A stretch of DNA of 8,157 nucleotides from positions 1 to 8,157 of the forward strand of contig CAMLEX010000191.1 of assembly GCA_946479055.1 (NCBI GenBank), given 5' to 3'. Every line of letters begins with the position of its first letter. The stretch's first letter is position 1. Shown here one piece after another: positions 6,845 to 8,157 of this stretch. The DNA is from an uncultured Bacteroidota bacterium (GTDB lineage Bacteria > Bacteroidota > Bacteroidia > Chitinophagales > Chitinophagaceae). The notes under the pieces were generated by a model. It was not told where the DNA came from. It made no database searches and worked only from the letters and a program-made list of their open reading frames with translations. Position numbers and translations under genes: made by a program.

Positions 6845-8157
6845 ATGATAAAAAACTATTTTAAAACCGCCTGGCGCAATTTGATACGCAACAAAGTTTT
6901 TAGCGCATTAAACATCCTTGGGCTGGCCACAGGTATGGCTGTTGCTTTGCTGATTGGTCTTTGGGTGCATGACCAATCCTCTTATGATCGGTTTCTTCCC
7001 GGCTATCAGCAGGTCTACCAGGTAAGATTTAACTATAACAACAAAGGAGATATAAAAACACAAAGCGAAGTGTGCTTGCCATTAGGAGAAGCACTAAAAA
7101 ACGACATTCCGGAAGTCGCTTGGGCGGCGCCTGCTTTTGGCCCTGTAACGAATATGCTCGGACTGGGGGATAAAAAGTTGCATCCCCGTGGAATGATAGG
7201 TGGTGACAATTTTCTGAACATATTTCAATTCTCTGTACTGAAAGGCAATGCAGCTACAGCGTTGAAAGATCCTTATTCCATCGTGCTCACTGAGTCAACT
7301 GCCAAAGCCTTGTTTGGCGATACTGATCCTATCAACAAAATGATTCGCATCGATAACTTTGAAGACCGGAAAGTAACGGCTGTAATAAAAGACCTTCCCC
7401 GCAACTCCAGTTTCCAGTTCGATTATATTACTGCATTCAGTGCTTTTGCATCCGGCGGTTGGGTAAAAGCAGCGACAACCAACTGGAGCCACAACTTTTT
7501 TAAACTATACATTGCCCTTCAGCCCAATGCCAGTTACGAGCAGGCAGCGTCCAAATTAAAAATGCTTATAAAAAAATATGCACCGGAAACCTACGCAATA
7601 TTTCACCAAGAGGTGACACTGCAGCCTTTAAAGGACTGGCATTTGTACACTGATTATAAAAACGGAGTTGCAGTGGGAGGACTTATTGATTATGTAAGAA
7701 TGTTCAGCATCATTGGTTTGCTTGTGTTAATAATTGCCTGCATCAATTTCATGAATCTTTCTACCGCAAGCAGTGAAAAAAGATCAAAAGAAGTAGGTAT
7801 ACGCAAAACAATAGGTTCGCAACGAAGTAACCTGGTCGTTCAATTTTTGATTGAATCTCTTGTAATCGTATTTGCTGCATTCGCGGTTTCATTGCTATTA
7901 GTACAATTAGTGTTGCCCTGGTTTAACGCACTTACGAATACAAGCATTACGATTCCATTTTCCAATACCGGATTTTGGTTGATTATGTTGGGTTATGTTT
8001 TTGTGACCGGTTTACTCGCGGGTAGCCGGCCGGCGTTTTACCTTTCTTCCTTCCAACCCATAAAGGTTTTAAAAGGGGCTATGCAGACAGGTAAATGGGG
8101 TACGCTACCAAGAAAAGTATTGGTAGTACTGCAATTCACCTGCTCGATAGCGCTGAT
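6845..8157 (+). CDS. FtsX/MacB-type ABC transporter permease 4, 3'-partial
   Basis: Fourth paralogue, open from ATG 6845 to the right edge: 437 codons plus two bases, just over half the family length of about 780-800. The N-terminus (MIKNYFKTAWRNLIRNKVFS) fixes the start. Visible by residue: TM1 (about 21-43); core 1 with FQFSVLKGN, ALFGDTDPINK and LPRNSSFQFDY; TM2 (about 282-303) followed by STASSEKRSKEVGIRKTIGS; TM3 (about 335-357); TM4 (about 375-393); and the beginning of TM5 (RKVLVVLQFTCSIALI). The second module lies beyond the window. The post-TM4 motif, GSYPA or GFYPS in the other three, reads GSRPA here (Arg395). The spacer before this gene, 36 nt, is longer than the 11 and 13 nt of the others and holds a duplicated gene-end remnant. 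Probably in the same transcript as permeases 1-3. Confidence 0.92.
   Translation, partial: MIKNYFKTAWRNLIRNKVFSALNILGLATGMAVALLIGLWVHDQSSYDRFLPGYQQVYQVRFNYNNKGDIKTQSEVCLPLGEALKNDIPEVAWAAPAFGPVTNMLGLGDKKLHPRGMIGGDNFLNIFQFSVLKGNAATALKDPYSIVLTESTAKALFGDTDPINKMIRIDNFEDRKVTAVIKDLPRNSSFQFDYITAFSAFASGGWVKAATTNWSHNFFKLYIALQPNASYEQAASKLKMLIKKYAPETYAIFHQEVTLQPLKDWHLYTDYKNGVAVGGLIDYVRMFSIIGLLVLIIACINFMNLSTASSEKRSKEVGIRKTIGSQRSNLVVQFLIESLVIVFAAFAVSLLLVQLVLPWFNALTNTSITIPFSNTGFWLIMLGYVFVTGLLAGSRPAFYLSSFQPIKVLKGAMQTGKWGTLPRKVLVVLQFTCSIAL

Overview
The window is a tandem, same-strand run of four paralogous ABC-transporter permeases of the MacB-core/FtsX type. The first is cut by the left edge and the last by the right edge. 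The organism is probably a member of the Bacteroidota, most likely a Chitinophaga/Niastella-like or sphingobacterial lineage. This rests on moderate-to-low GC, A-rich start contexts without Shine-Dalgarno sequences, and the characteristic N-terminus (MIKNYFK..WRNL..NK) and C-terminus (AIANPVxSLRTE) of the large orphan FtsX permeases common there. The genus is inference.

Layout: permease 1 (2-2050, about 105 N-terminal residues missing); a 13-nt spacer; permease 2 (2064-4247, stopped by an in-frame TAG, with its missing C-terminus still readable in the same frame to 4448); an 11-nt spacer; permease 3 (4460-6808, intact, 782 aa); a 36-nt spacer; permease 4 (6845 to the edge, 437 codons seen). 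No stretch longer than 36 nt lies outside a gene or gene remnant. No RNA gene, transposase, CRISPR array or convincing terminator was seen, and no ATPase, membrane-fusion protein or regulator is present.

Each full-length protein has two similar modules: TM1 - extracytoplasmic core 1 - TM2-4, then TM5 - core 2 - TM6-8. An 'EVG(V/I)RK..GA'-like cytoplasmic segment follows TM2 and TM6. One chain therefore resembles a fused pair of MacB/LolC-like half-permeases. The genes are probably co-transcribed; how they share work, and with which ATPase, cannot be read here.

The two most notable points are as follows. (1) In permease 2, a length-preserving patch of about 14 codons replaces TM7 with a TAG stop and a 13-A run. 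It is either local gene decay or a consensus error. (2) The spacers carry leftovers of permease 3' ends. The clearest is a second 'KSLRTE-stop' sequence between genes 3 and 4, which looks like a scar of tandem duplication or deletion in the array.
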